Shown one piece after another: positions 52,683 to 60,769 of a stretch of 64,000 nucleotides of DNA. A program made the translations under genes and the position numbers. Origin of the DNA: Micromonospora sp. RP3T (GTDB lineage Bacteria; Actinomycetota; Actinomycetes; Mycobacteriales; Micromonosporaceae). The stretch lies in assembly GCF_003027925.1 (NCBI RefSeq), contig NZ_PYPS01000002.1, positions 328,801 to 392,800 on the forward strand, written 5' to 3'. The notes under the pieces were generated by a model, which saw only the letters and a program-made list of their open reading frames with translations, made no database searches and had not been told where the DNA came from. The number at the start of each line of letters is the position of its first letter. The stretch's first letter is position 1.

Positions 52683-53552
52683 TCAGCGCGGCGTCGAGGC
52701 CGGCGGCGGCCAGCCGGCCGGAATCCGCTCCAGCACCCCACCGGCGAAGACCTCCCGCAGGCCGAGCGGCTTGAGGTGGACGTATCCGATGTGGCAGTCG
52801 CAGACCGCGGTCTCGCACCCACGGGGCTTCAACGCGGCCCGCCACGAGCCGTCGTAGAGGTTGCCGATCGGGGTGGGGATGAAGTGGCACCGGCGGACCG
52901 TGCCGTCGCCCCGCACCGAGACGGCGGTCTCCCCGGCGTGGCACGGCCGGCCGAGCGACAGGTGCGGCCGGACGCTGTAGCCGAAGTGCGGGTCCAGCGC
53001 CGTCCAGGCCGCCTCCTCCTCGGCGTCGTAACGGCGACCCTCGGCCGCGTTGACCCACAGGTAGACGGCCGGCGGCAACGCCGCCCGCAGCGCCCGCGCC
53101 TCGTCGAGGTGTTCGGGCAGGCCGACCACCCCCACCGAGTACCGGACGCCCAGCTCGGTCAGGCGCGCGCAGCGGCCCAGGAACCGCGCCCGCTCGACCT
53201 GCCCCGGGTGGTAGGTCGTCCAGAGCGCGGCCGAGCCGGGGTCGGCGTCGGCCAGCCAGTCGACGCGGGCGGCGAGATTGGTCTGCACCACCACGCGGTC
53301 CACGTGCGGCAGGTGCGACAGCGACACCATCGCGTCCCGGTACCAGCGCCGGGTCAGCGCCTCGCCCCACGGCGTGAACAGCACCGACAGCCGCACGTCG
53401 GTGGTCGCCGCGACCCAGCCGGTGAACCGGGCAAGCGCCGCCCGGTCGGCGCGCAGCAGCTCCGGCGGGTCCTGCCGCTTGGCGAACGGACAGTAGGGAC
53501 AGTCGTAGTTGCAGCTCGCCAGCGGACCGCGGTAGAGGATCGACAGCGTCAT
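52683..53552 (-). CDS. STM4011-family radical SAM protein
   Basis: This 289-residue radical SAM enzyme has its cluster motif very near the N-terminus: Cys14, Cys18 and Cys21 in LASCNYDCPYCPFAK. Four further Cys in the last third (GRPCHAGE, RRCHFIP, CETAVCDCH) could bind an auxiliary iron-sulfur cluster, as in SPASM/twitch enzymes. It matches the STM4011 family, always found with STM4012-4015. The reaction and substrate are unknown. The ATG at 53552 overlaps the STM4012 stop (ATGA). It is the last gene of the operon. Confidence 0.85.
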   Translation of the reverse strand: MTLSILYRGPLASCNYDCPYCPFAKRQDPPELLRADRAALARFTGWVAATTDVRLSVLFTPWGEALTRRWYRDAMVSLSHLPHVDRVVVQTNLAARVDWLADADPGSAALWTTYHPGQVERARFLGRCARLTELGVRYSVGVVGLPEHLDEARALRAALPPAVYLWVNAAEGRRYDAEEEAAWTALDPHFGYSVRPHLSLGRPCHAGETAVSVRGDGTVRRCHFIPTPIGNLYDGSWRAALKPRGCETAVCDCHIGYVHLKPLGLREVFAGGVLERIPAGWPPPASTPR

Positions 53553-54874
53553 CGCAACGCGTACCCGGTCATCGCGTGCCGGACCTCGGCGGAGGTCAAC
53601 CACGGGCCGACGGCGTCGGAGCGGGCCAGCCCGGCCGCGGTGAGCCGCAGCCCGCCGTCGGTGGCCCAGCCCCGCTCGACGAGCCGGCCGAGCTGCGGGA
53701 AGTCGTCGACCGGCAGCCGCCCGAAACGGGCCCGGTAGGCGTCCGCGTCCACGCCGTCGGCGCGCAGCAGCGACGTGAGCAGCCAGCGGCGCCGCTGCTC
53801 CGCGTCGTCCAGCCGGAAACCGAACTCGGCGTACGCGAAGTCGTCGGCCTGACGGCCGAGGTAGTCGTCGAGCACCGCGCGCACCTGCGTCACGCTCACC
53901 GCGTAGTCGAAGGAGTAGTGCAACGCGGTGGTGTAGGAGCGGGCGCCGCAACCCAGCCCGACCATGCCGTCGTCCTGGCAGCAGTACCCCGGACCGTCGA
54001 CCGCCGGCGCGTCGGCCCGGCGGAACTGGCGCATCGACTCCTGTCGGTAACCGGCCGCGCCGAGCGTCTCCACCGCCTGCCGGTAGAGCGCGAGGCGCTG
54101 GGCGTCCCAGTCGGCGCGGGCGTGCGCCCGCCGCCCGAGCCCGGTCAGCGGCCGGACGTAGAGCGGATAGAGGAACAGCTCCTCCGGCCGCCAGGCCAGC
54201 GCCGCGTCCAGGCTCTGCCGCCACGTGTCGGCGGTCTGCCCGTCGATGCCGTAGATCAGGTCGATGTTCAGCGTCGGGATCCGCGCGTCCCGGATCGCGG
54301 CCAGCGCGGCCTCCACCTCGGCGCGGCGTTGCGGCCGGCCGGCGGCGCGGGCCTCCACGTCGAGGAAGCTCTGCACGCCGATGCTCACCCGGGTGGTGCC
54401 GTGCGCGGCGAGCACCGCGAGCCGGTCCGGCGTCGCGGTCGCCGGCGAGGTCTCCACCGACAGCGGTACGCCCGGCAGGCGCGCGCCGAGCGTCTCGGTG
54501 GCGACGGCGAACAGCGCGGTCAGCTCGTCGGCGGTGAGGTAGGTCGGGGTGCCGCCGCCGAACGCGGCGCGGGCGAACCCGGCGTCCGCGCCGAGCGCCT
54601 CGGCGACCCGCCCGGCCTGCCGGCGCACCTGACGTAGGTATGCGGTGACCTGCTCGGCCGGTGCGTTGGCGCGGGTGAACAGGTTGCAGAAGCCGCACCG
54701 CATCTCGCAGAACGGCACGTGCAGGTAGAGGAAGAGCGCGTCCCGCGCCTCGGCGCGCCACACGTCGGCCAGCCGGGGCCGGGGCCGCAGCGCCCGGTAG
54801 GAGGTCTTGTGCGGGTACGCGTAGAGATACTGCTGGTAGGCGGAGCCGTCGAGGCTCGGTTCGGTGCTGGTCAC
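53549..54874 (-). CDS. STM4012-family radical SAM protein (HemN-like)
   Basis: This 441-residue radical SAM enzyme is related to oxygen-independent coproporphyrinogen oxidase/HemW. The cluster motif is Cys56, Cys60, Cys63 in LHVPFCEMRCGFCNLFT; the SAM-binding GGGTP motif and LNIDLIYGIDGQTADTW are intact. The C-terminal winged region (ADAYRRFGRLPVDDFPQLGR-like) is HemN-like. Its place in the STM4011-4015 set argues for a role other than haem. The GTG at 54874 (four bases after GGGAG, overlapping the previous stop as GTGA) is preferred to the ATG at 54877. Confidence 0.87.
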   Translation of the reverse strand: MTSTEPSLDGSAYQQYLYAYPHKTSYRALRPRPRLADVWRAEARDALFLYLHVPFCEMRCGFCNLFTRANAPAEQVTAYLRQVRRQAGRVAEALGADAGFARAAFGGGTPTYLTADELTALFAVATETLGARLPGVPLSVETSPATATPDRLAVLAAHGTTRVSIGVQSFLDVEARAAGRPQRRAEVEAALAAIRDARIPTLNIDLIYGIDGQTADTWRQSLDAALAWRPEELFLYPLYVRPLTGLGRRAHARADWDAQRLALYRQAVETLGAAGYRQESMRQFRRADAPAVDGPGYCCQDDGMVGLGCGARSYTTALHYSFDYAVSVTQVRAVLDDYLGRQADDFAYAEFGFRLDDAEQRRRWLLTSLLRADGVDADAYRARFGRLPVDDFPQLGRLVERGWATDGGLRLTAAGLARSDAVGPWLTSAEVRHAMTGYALR

Positions 54875-55674
54875 CATTCTCCCGGGTGCAGGGTGAAGTC
54901 GGCATAGGGGACGGTCCACACCACGTCGTGGCCGATCCGGTGGCCGGTGTGGCCGTCTTCCCCGTAGGCGGTGCCGTGATCGGAGCAGATGATCGTGAAC
55001 ACCGGCCGGCCCCGACCGGTGACCAGCCGGAACAGCCGGTCGATCCGGCCGTCGACGTACTCCAGCGCGGCGGCGTGGCTGGCCCGGCTGTCGGTCTCGG
55101 CGCCGGGCAGGTGGTGCCGGTTCGGCTGGTGCAGCGCGGCGACGTTGAGGAAGGTGAACAACGGCCGGGCCGCCGGCACCCGAGCCAGCACCTCGGCCAG
55201 CCGGTCGAGTTGGGCGTCCAGGCAGGTGGGGGACGTGACGCCGAACTCCGGCTCCCAGTGCGCCTCGGCGAACAGGCCGGGCAGCACCGCGCCGAGCGGG
55301 GTACGCCGGTTGAAGAAACCGACCCCGCCCAGGCAGAGCGTGTGGTAGCCGACCGCGGCGAGCGCGGTGGGCAGGTCCGGGGCGTCGAACACCCAGGTGT
55401 CCGCGCCGGCCGTCTCGCTGCCCGGGAACGCCGCCGCGAACCGCCGCTCGTGCGGCCCCGGCGTGGTCGGCGTGGGCAGGAAGCCGGCGAAGAACGCGTG
55501 GTGGGCGGCGTAGGTGAAGCTGGCAGGGGAGTGCCGGCGCTCCCACCGGCCGCCCGGCAGCGCCCGGGCCAGCCGTGGCGTCCGCCCCGTCGCGACCAGC
55601 TCGGCGGCCACGTCGTGGCGCAACGTGTCCAGCGTGACCAGGAGCAGGTCGTGGCTGCCGATCAGGCCGCGCAT
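54871..55674 (-). CDS. STM4013-family hydrolase (sulfatase/alkaline phosphatase fold)
   Basis: This 267-residue protein belongs to the alkaline-phosphatase superfamily. The N-terminal metal and nucleophile segment is LLLVTLDTLRHDVA (Asp16, Thr17). The C-terminal metal site is IICSDHGTAYGEDGHTGHR. Thr in the nucleophile position suggests a phospho- or sulfo-transfer or hydrolysis step. It matches the STM4013/SEN3800 family of the same conserved cassette. No signal peptide is present, so it acts in the cytoplasm. The gene overlaps STM4014 by 13 bases and STM4012 by four. Confidence 0.85.
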   Translation of the reverse strand: MRGLIGSHDLLLVTLDTLRHDVAAELVATGRTPRLARALPGGRWERRHSPASFTYAAHHAFFAGFLPTPTTPGPHERRFAAAFPGSETAGADTWVFDAPDLPTALAAVGYHTLCLGGVGFFNRRTPLGAVLPGLFAEAHWEPEFGVTSPTCLDAQLDRLAEVLARVPAARPLFTFLNVAALHQPNRHHLPGAETDSRASHAAALEYVDGRIDRLFRLVTGRGRPVFTIICSDHGTAYGEDGHTGHRIGHDVVWTVPYADFTLHPGEW

Positions 55675-56741
55675 GCGGCCACCCCCGCCCGCCACCGCCG
55701 CCACCGGCCGCTGGTCAGCGCGTGCACCTGTTCGGCGTAGCCGTCCCGGCCGTCGGTCAGCACGCCGGGCAGCAGGTCGCCGAACGCGTTCACCTCGGCG
55801 ACCGCGTGCCGGCGCCACCCGGTCAGGAACATCAGGTCGACGCCGACGTGCAGCGAGCCGGCGAAGCAGGCGGCGACGCGCTCGCAGGTCTCCATCGCCG
55901 CCGACCAGCCCGCCGGGCCGGCCGCGGCGCGCAGCTCGGCCAGGTCGCCCCGGGCGTTGCCGAGGTGCAGGTTGGTCAGTGGACCCCGGGCGGCGCGCAC
56001 CACCGCGTGCGTCGGCCGGCCGGCGACCACCAGCACCCGCACGTCGACCACCCGGTCCCGCAGGCCGGCCTTGGGCAGCCACCGTTCGACGTGCAGGCCG
56101 TCCGGGGCCAGCCGGTCGACGATCGCGGCGATCGTCGCCTCGTCGGTGTGCCGGCGGACCCGCAGCGAGTTGAACAACCCGTCCGGGGTGGGCTCGACGG
56201 TGGTGTCGGCCCGCACGCCGCGCGGACCGACCGCGAGCGCGAGCACCCCGGCGGCGGACGACCCGTGCGCCGGCTTGACGAACACCCGCCCCCACCCGGC
56301 CGCCGCCATCGCCTCGCGCAGCGCGGCATAACCGTCGACCGGCGGCAGCGCGCCGGGCACCGGCACGCCGGCTGCCGACAGCACCGCGTGGCAGCGCCGC
56401 TTGTCGCAGAGCACCGCGACGTCCGCCGGCGGGTTCAGCAGCTCCGCGCCGCCGGCCGCGACCCGGTCGAGCCCGGCCACCAGGCCGGCGTACGCGTCGG
56501 CGAGGCCGATCAGCTCGCCGTGCCGGGCGACGGTGGCCGACCGTCGCAGGAGCCGGTCGACGTGCGGATCCTCTCCCGGGGAGTCGACCCGCACCAGTGC
56601 GCCGGCCGGCGGCGGGACGGCCCCGGTCAGCACGTCCGCCCAGGGCAGGACGGCGGGGGCGGGCAGCCCCGCGGCGCGCACCGCGCGGGTGAACAGCGCC
56701 ACCCGGCGGTTCGCGGGATTGCCCACCACGGTCAGTCGCAT
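55662..56741 (-). CDS. STM4014-family ATP-grasp-like protein
   Basis: This 359-residue protein resembles ATP-grasp ligases. An N-terminal Rossmann-like part (MRLTVVGNPANRRVALFTRA) precedes the ATP-binding core, with the Lys/Gly loop VFVKPAHGSSAAGVLAL and the C-terminal metal-binding Glu and Asn in HAVAEVNAFGDLLPGVL. ATP-grasp enzymes activate a carboxylate and join it to an amine, thiol or amino acid. It matches the STM4014 family of the cassette. Its stop overlaps the STM4013 start by 13 bases, and it begins 22 bases after STM4015. Confidence 0.83.
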   Translation of the reverse strand: MRLTVVGNPANRRVALFTRAVRAAGLPAPAVLPWADVLTGAVPPPAGALVRVDSPGEDPHVDRLLRRSATVARHGELIGLADAYAGLVAGLDRVAAGGAELLNPPADVAVLCDKRRCHAVLSAAGVPVPGALPPVDGYAALREAMAAAGWGRVFVKPAHGSSAAGVLALAVGPRGVRADTTVEPTPDGLFNSLRVRRHTDEATIAAIVDRLAPDGLHVERWLPKAGLRDRVVDVRVLVVAGRPTHAVVRAARGPLTNLHLGNARGDLAELRAAAGPAGWSAAMETCERVAACFAGSLHVGVDLMFLTGWRRHAVAEVNAFGDLLPGVLTDGRDGYAEQVHALTSGRWRRWRAGVAACAA

Positions 56742-56763
56742 GTCAGCACGCCACCGCCACCGG

Positions 56764-57696
56764 TCACTCCCCGACCGCGGTGTAGTAGTAGTCCCGGCCG
56801 TCGTACGTGTCGGCGGTCCGCGGGTCGGAGACGTCGACCTCGACGCCGGGCAGCGCGGCGACCACCGACGCGGCCACCTCCTCGGACAGGTAGTGGTGGT
56901 GCAGGTCGAGCCGGCGCAGGTGGGTCAGCGGCTGCCCGGCCAGCAGCGCCGTCGCGCCGGCGTCGCCGAGCACGCCCATGGACAGGTCGAGGACCTCCAG
57001 CCGGCCGACGACCGGCGCGTCGGCGACCGCCGCGGCGATCGCGTCGGCGTGCTCCGCGTTGCAGAGCGCGAGGTGCCGTATCGCCGGCAGCCGGTCGCCG
57101 GCCAGCACCGCGGCCAGGTCGTCCACGGTGGCGTCGCCGCCGTAGTCGGCGACGCCGAGCCACAGGTCCAGCCGGTGCAGCGCCGGCAGGTCGCACGCCG
57201 CGACCGCGCGCACCACCTCCGCCGGCAGGCCGCCGGACTCGATCCGCAGCTCGCGCAGCGCGGTGTGCCGGACCGGCTCCAGCCGCAGCCCCTGCGCGCC
57301 GCGGATCCACAGCACCTCCAGCGCCGGACACGCGGCCAGCAACGGCGTGACGTCGCCGTGGGTCAGCCAGGAGATCTCGCACTGCTCGCCGACCAGGTCG
57401 GCCAGGAACACCGCCCGCAGCCCGGTCCACTTCGACGCGGCGTCGACCAGCAGGTCCACCGGCAGCGGGCGCTCGTACGCCTCGCCCCACTCGCCCACCA
57501 CCACGGCGCGTACCGCCTCGGCCGGCACCTCGTCGAGCAGGGCGCGGACCAGGCCGGCGAACTCGGGCGGGTCGGCGTCGAACTCCTCGACCTCCAACCG
57601 CCAGGCCACGGCGGACGGATCCGCCGGCAGCGCCATTCCCGGTGTGAACGGCAGGACCGGCAACCCGGCGAACGACGAGACGTGCGAATTGATCAC
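56764..57696 (-). CDS. STM4015-family leucine-rich protein
   Basis: This 310-residue protein has several leucine-rich strands in its second half (ALRELRIES, ALHRLDLWLG, IRHLALCNA, LEVLDLSMG, LRRLDLHHH). Its N-terminal part contains AVAWRLEVEEFDADPPEFAG. It ends in the short tail ADTYDGRDYYYTAVGE. It matches the STM4015 family. It could be a scaffold, a substrate protein or a recognition subunit for the enzymes that follow; nothing in the sequence decides. GTG at 57696 is preceded by GGAGGT at four bases. It is the first gene of the operon and is divergent from a SARP regulator. Confidence 0.82.
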   Translation of the reverse strand: MINSHVSSFAGLPVLPFTPGMALPADPSAVAWRLEVEEFDADPPEFAGLVRALLDEVPAEAVRAVVVGEWGEAYERPLPVDLLVDAASKWTGLRAVFLADLVGEQCEISWLTHGDVTPLLAACPALEVLWIRGAQGLRLEPVRHTALRELRIESGGLPAEVVRAVAACDLPALHRLDLWLGVADYGGDATVDDLAAVLAGDRLPAIRHLALCNAEHADAIAAAVADAPVVGRLEVLDLSMGVLGDAGATALLAGQPLTHLRRLDLHHHYLSEEVAASVVAALPGVEVDVSDPRTADTYDGRDYYYTAVGE

Positions 57697-57883
57697 ACCA
57701 ACCTCCGGTGCGGCAGCGGCAAGGGCGGCGGAACCGTAACAGGCGGCCCCGACACGACCCGGGGCGGTGGACTCCTGCCGTGCGCAATATCCGGACAGGT
57801 GTGCGGTAGGTCATCGTCGAGTTGCTTTCCGTCATGGACAGTCGTCTGTCGGTCGCCTAGCCTCCCGGTGGGGGGAGGCACCC

Positions 57884-59746
57884 ATGGCCGCTGCCGTGGA
57901 CCCGGTCCGGATCAGGGTGCTGGGCCCGGTCGCCGCGCTCCGCGGCCCGGTGGAGATCCCGTTGGGTCCCGCCCGGCAACGTGCGGTCCTGGGCTACCTC
58001 GCCCTGCACCCCCGGCAGCCGGTCCTGCTGGGCGCGCTCACCGAGGCGCTCTGGGGCGACGACGCGCCGGACAGCGGCGCACACCTCATCCGGACGTACG
58101 TCGCCCGGCTGCGCCAGGTGCTGGAGCCCGACACCGCGCCCCGGGCCCGCACCAACGTCATCGCGTCGGTGCCCGGCGGCTACCGGCTCGACGTCCCCCC
58201 GGAGGACGTCGACGCGTGCCTGTTCCGGACGCTGCTCGGCCGGGCCCGCAGCCGGTGGGCGGCCGGCGCGCCCGACGACGCGTTCGAACTGCTCGCCACC
58301 GCGCTGGACCTGTGGCGGGACCCGACGCTCACCCACCTCACCGGCCTGCTGGCCGGTCCGCGGCACGTCACCGCGCTGCGCGCCGCCTGGGTCGACGCCG
58401 GCCTGCTGTACGCCTCGGTGGCGGTCGACCTGGGCCAGACCTCGCAGGTGGTGCCGGTGGTCGAGCGGCTCGCCGCCGCCGAGCCGTTGCAGGAGGCGGT
58501 GCAGGCCCGCTACCTGGAGGTGCTCGCGGGCAGCGGCCAACGCGCCGCCGCGGTGCACCACTACCTCGACGTCCGGGCCCGGCTCCGCGCCGAGCTGGGT
58601 GTGGAGCCCGGGCCGGAACTGCGCCGCATCCACGCCGCGTTGCTGCGCGCCGGCGACGCACCGGCCCTGGCGGCGTCCGGCGCCCCGGCCCGGTCGCGGA
58701 CCGCCCGGCCGCCCGGTTGGCGCGGGCCGGGGCCGGCCGTCGGAACGCTGATCGGCCGGGACGCCGAGGTCGCGCACTGCGCCACGCTGCTGGTGGCGCA
58801 CCGGCACGTGACCATCGTCGGCCCGGCCGGCTGCGGCAAGTCCGCCACCGGCCTGGCGGTCGCCGAACGGGTCGCCGCCGTGTTCCCGGACGGCGTCGCC
58901 GCCGTGGACGCGGCCGAGGCCCCGGACTGCGGGGCGGTGCTGCGCCTGCTCGCCGGGACGCTGGGGCTGGCGGCCACCGCCGATCCGCTGCGCGTCGTCG
59001 GGGAGCGTCGGATGCTGCTGGTGCTCAACGACGTCGAGCACCTGGCCGGGCGCGCCGCGGAGATGATCGAGTACGCGCGGCGCCGCTGCCCCCGCACGGC
59101 CGTGCTGGTCACCTCCCGCCGCCGGCCCGGGCCGGCCCGCGAGACGGTGTTCCGGCTCGGCCCGCTACCGGTACCCGGGCCGGCGGACGCGGACACGCTG
59201 GCCGCGAATCCGGCGGTGCGCCTCTTCGTCGACCGGGCCCGGCTGGTCCGACCCGGTTTCCGCCTGTCACCGGCCGACGCTCCGACGGTGGCCCGGATCT
59301 GCCGCGAGCTGGACGGGCTGCCGCTGGCCCTGGAACTCGCCGCCGCCTGCCTCTACACCGACAGTCTCGACGGCGTGCTCCGCCGGGTCGCCGACCCGCT
59401 CCACCTGCTGCGACCGCGGCGGCGGGGACACCCGCGGCACCACCGGTCGCTCACCTCGGCGCTACGGCGCAGCCTGGCCCCGCTGCGCCCGGCCGACCGG
59501 GCGTGCCTGGCCCGGTTGGCCCGGGGAGAGCTGCGCTTCTCCCTGGACGACGCGGTCGCGCGCTGCGCCGGCATCGTCCCGGACGGCGAGGTGCGCGACG
59601 TGCTCGACCGGTTGGCCGACGAGTGCCTGCTGGAGCCGGACGGCGCACGCTACCGGCTGCTGCGCACCGTGGCGGTGGCCGCAGCCGGTGAGCGCGACGG
59701 GGACGACGGTCAGGCGTTCCAGGGCATGGTCGGGAACCAGCCGTAG
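57884..59746 (+). CDS. SARP-type regulator with BTAD and NB-ARC domains
   Basis: This 620-residue cytoplasmic activator of the AfsR/SARP family has an OmpR-like DNA-binding domain (about 8-95: RIRVLGPVAALRGPVEIPLG, ALTEALWGDDAP), a BTAD helical domain (about 100-250, ending GVEPGPELRRIHAALL) and an NB-ARC ATPase (P-loop GPAGCGKSAT near residue 312, Walker B-like LLVLNDVE, CRELDGLPLALELAA). No TPR sensor region follows, so it is shorter than AfsR. SARPs usually switch on secondary-metabolite operons through direct repeats. The operon it faces is STM4011-4015 (187-base gap). The ATG at 57884 has GGGGGGAGG upstream. Confidence 0.9.
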   Translation: MAAAVDPVRIRVLGPVAALRGPVEIPLGPARQRAVLGYLALHPRQPVLLGALTEALWGDDAPDSGAHLIRTYVARLRQVLEPDTAPRARTNVIASVPGGYRLDVPPEDVDACLFRTLLGRARSRWAAGAPDDAFELLATALDLWRDPTLTHLTGLLAGPRHVTALRAAWVDAGLLYASVAVDLGQTSQVVPVVERLAAAEPLQEAVQARYLEVLAGSGQRAAAVHHYLDVRARLRAELGVEPGPELRRIHAALLRAGDAPALAASGAPARSRTARPPGWRGPGPAVGTLIGRDAEVAHCATLLVAHRHVTIVGPAGCGKSATGLAVAERVAAVFPDGVAAVDAAEAPDCGAVLRLLAGTLGLAATADPLRVVGERRMLLVLNDVEHLAGRAAEMIEYARRRCPRTAVLVTSRRRPGPARETVFRLGPLPVPGPADADTLAANPAVRLFVDRARLVRPGFRLSPADAPTVARICRELDGLPLALELAAACLYTDSLDGVLRRVADPLHLLRPRRRGHPRHHRSLTSALRRSLAPLRPADRACLARLARGELRFSLDDAVARCAGIVPDGEVRDVLDRLADECLLEPDGARYRLLRTVAVAAAGERDGDDGQAFQGMVGNQP

Positions 59747-60633
59747 CCGAACTTGGCGGGCAGCCGCACGTCCCAGTAGAAGACCAGGAACGCGCCGAGC
59801 ACCAGCAGCGCGACGCCGACCAGCAGGCCGGCCCGGCCGGGCCGGGACAACCACCGCTGTACGCCGCCGCGCGTGCCCAGCACCAGTAGCAGCGCCAGCA
59901 CGACCATCACCAGGATGTTGCCCAGCGACTGGAGGACGAGCGCCAGCGCGCCGTAGAACGGGTTGTGACTGTCCACCGCCTGCTCCAGCAGCTTGTGGAA
60001 CAGCGGATACGGCCGCCCGACCAGGAAGCCGCCGACCAGGGCGCCGAGCGTCACCAGGCGGGCCGTGGGCCGGTTGGCGAACGGGTCGGGGAGCAGCCCC
60101 AGCGCCGCCAGGCCGAGCGCGGCGAACGCCAGCCCGATCAGCCCGAACACCACTGACGCCTGCACCAGCCGGACCGGGAAGCCGGCGCCGACGGTGGCCG
60201 TGGAGAGCTGGGGGAGCCGGGACCCGATCAGCACGGCCACGAAGCCGTACACCGCGGCCACCGACACCAGCCCGAGCGCCAGCCAGCCCAGCGGCGCCAG
60301 CACGGCGGCGACGCGCCCCCGGCGCGACCCGTCGGCCCGGCCGGCGACGTCCGGCAGCGCGCCGAACACGGCGATGTTGCAGGCGGTGAACGTGCCGGCG
60401 AAGCCGGAGACGAAGGCGAACAGGGCGCCGGCCGCGGACCCGCCGATCACGGTCTGCTTGGCGTCGGTGCCGAGCACGGAGTTGGCGACGGAGTCACCGA
60501 TCACGTGGTCGACCAGCTCGAACGACCAGAGCATGGCGAGCAGCAGGCCCCCGGCCACGGCCACCAGCGCGGCGATCGGGCGGCGGTCCCGGGTGAGTGG
60601 GCGGTTGGCGGTGGGTCTGGCGAGCGTGGTCAT
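59710..60633 (-). CDS. Multi-pass membrane protein, unknown function
   Basis: This 307-residue protein has about eight hydrophobic segments. Segment two contains the Cys-bearing stretch SGFAGTFTACNIAVFGALPD. The later VGRPYPLFHKLLEQAVDSHN, then PFYGALALVLQSLGNILVMV, looks conserved and functional. The Thr-Ala-Cys-Asn segment recalls CcdA/DsbD-type thiol transporters, but there is no second Cys in a matching helix, so this is only a resemblance. It lies between two SARP genes, overlapping the 3' end of the first by 37 bases and divergent from the second. GGGGAGG precedes the ATG. Confidence 0.65.
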   Translation of the reverse strand: MTTLARPTANRPLTRDRRPIAALVAVAGGLLLAMLWSFELVDHVIGDSVANSVLGTDAKQTVIGGSAAGALFAFVSGFAGTFTACNIAVFGALPDVAGRADGSRRGRVAAVLAPLGWLALGLVSVAAVYGFVAVLIGSRLPQLSTATVGAGFPVRLVQASVVFGLIGLAFAALGLAALGLLPDPFANRPTARLVTLGALVGGFLVGRPYPLFHKLLEQAVDSHNPFYGALALVLQSLGNILVMVVLALLLVLGTRGGVQRWLSRPGRAGLLVGVALLVLGAFLVFYWDVRLPAKFGYGWFPTMPWNA

Positions 60634-60769
60634 CGACGATCCTCCCCTGGTTCGCGTCCGGGGCGAGCGTTCCGCGCCGGGCCGGCAAACACGAAGAAGC
60701 GTCGCACGAGCGGTATGCAGCATTCTTGACGCGCAGACAGGGAACGGTCAGGGAGGGAAGCACCGGTCC

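Noticed and set aside
53549..54874. STM4012 as a haem-pathway coproporphyrinogen oxidase (HemN/HemW)
   Set aside because: The fold is HemN-like, but the gene is locked in the STM4011-4015 operon with no haem genes, so the haem label would mislead.
59710..60633. Assigning CcdA or DsbD to the membrane protein
   Set aside because: Only one Cys-bearing segment resembles that family and the expected paired helix cysteines are absent, so it was left as unknown.
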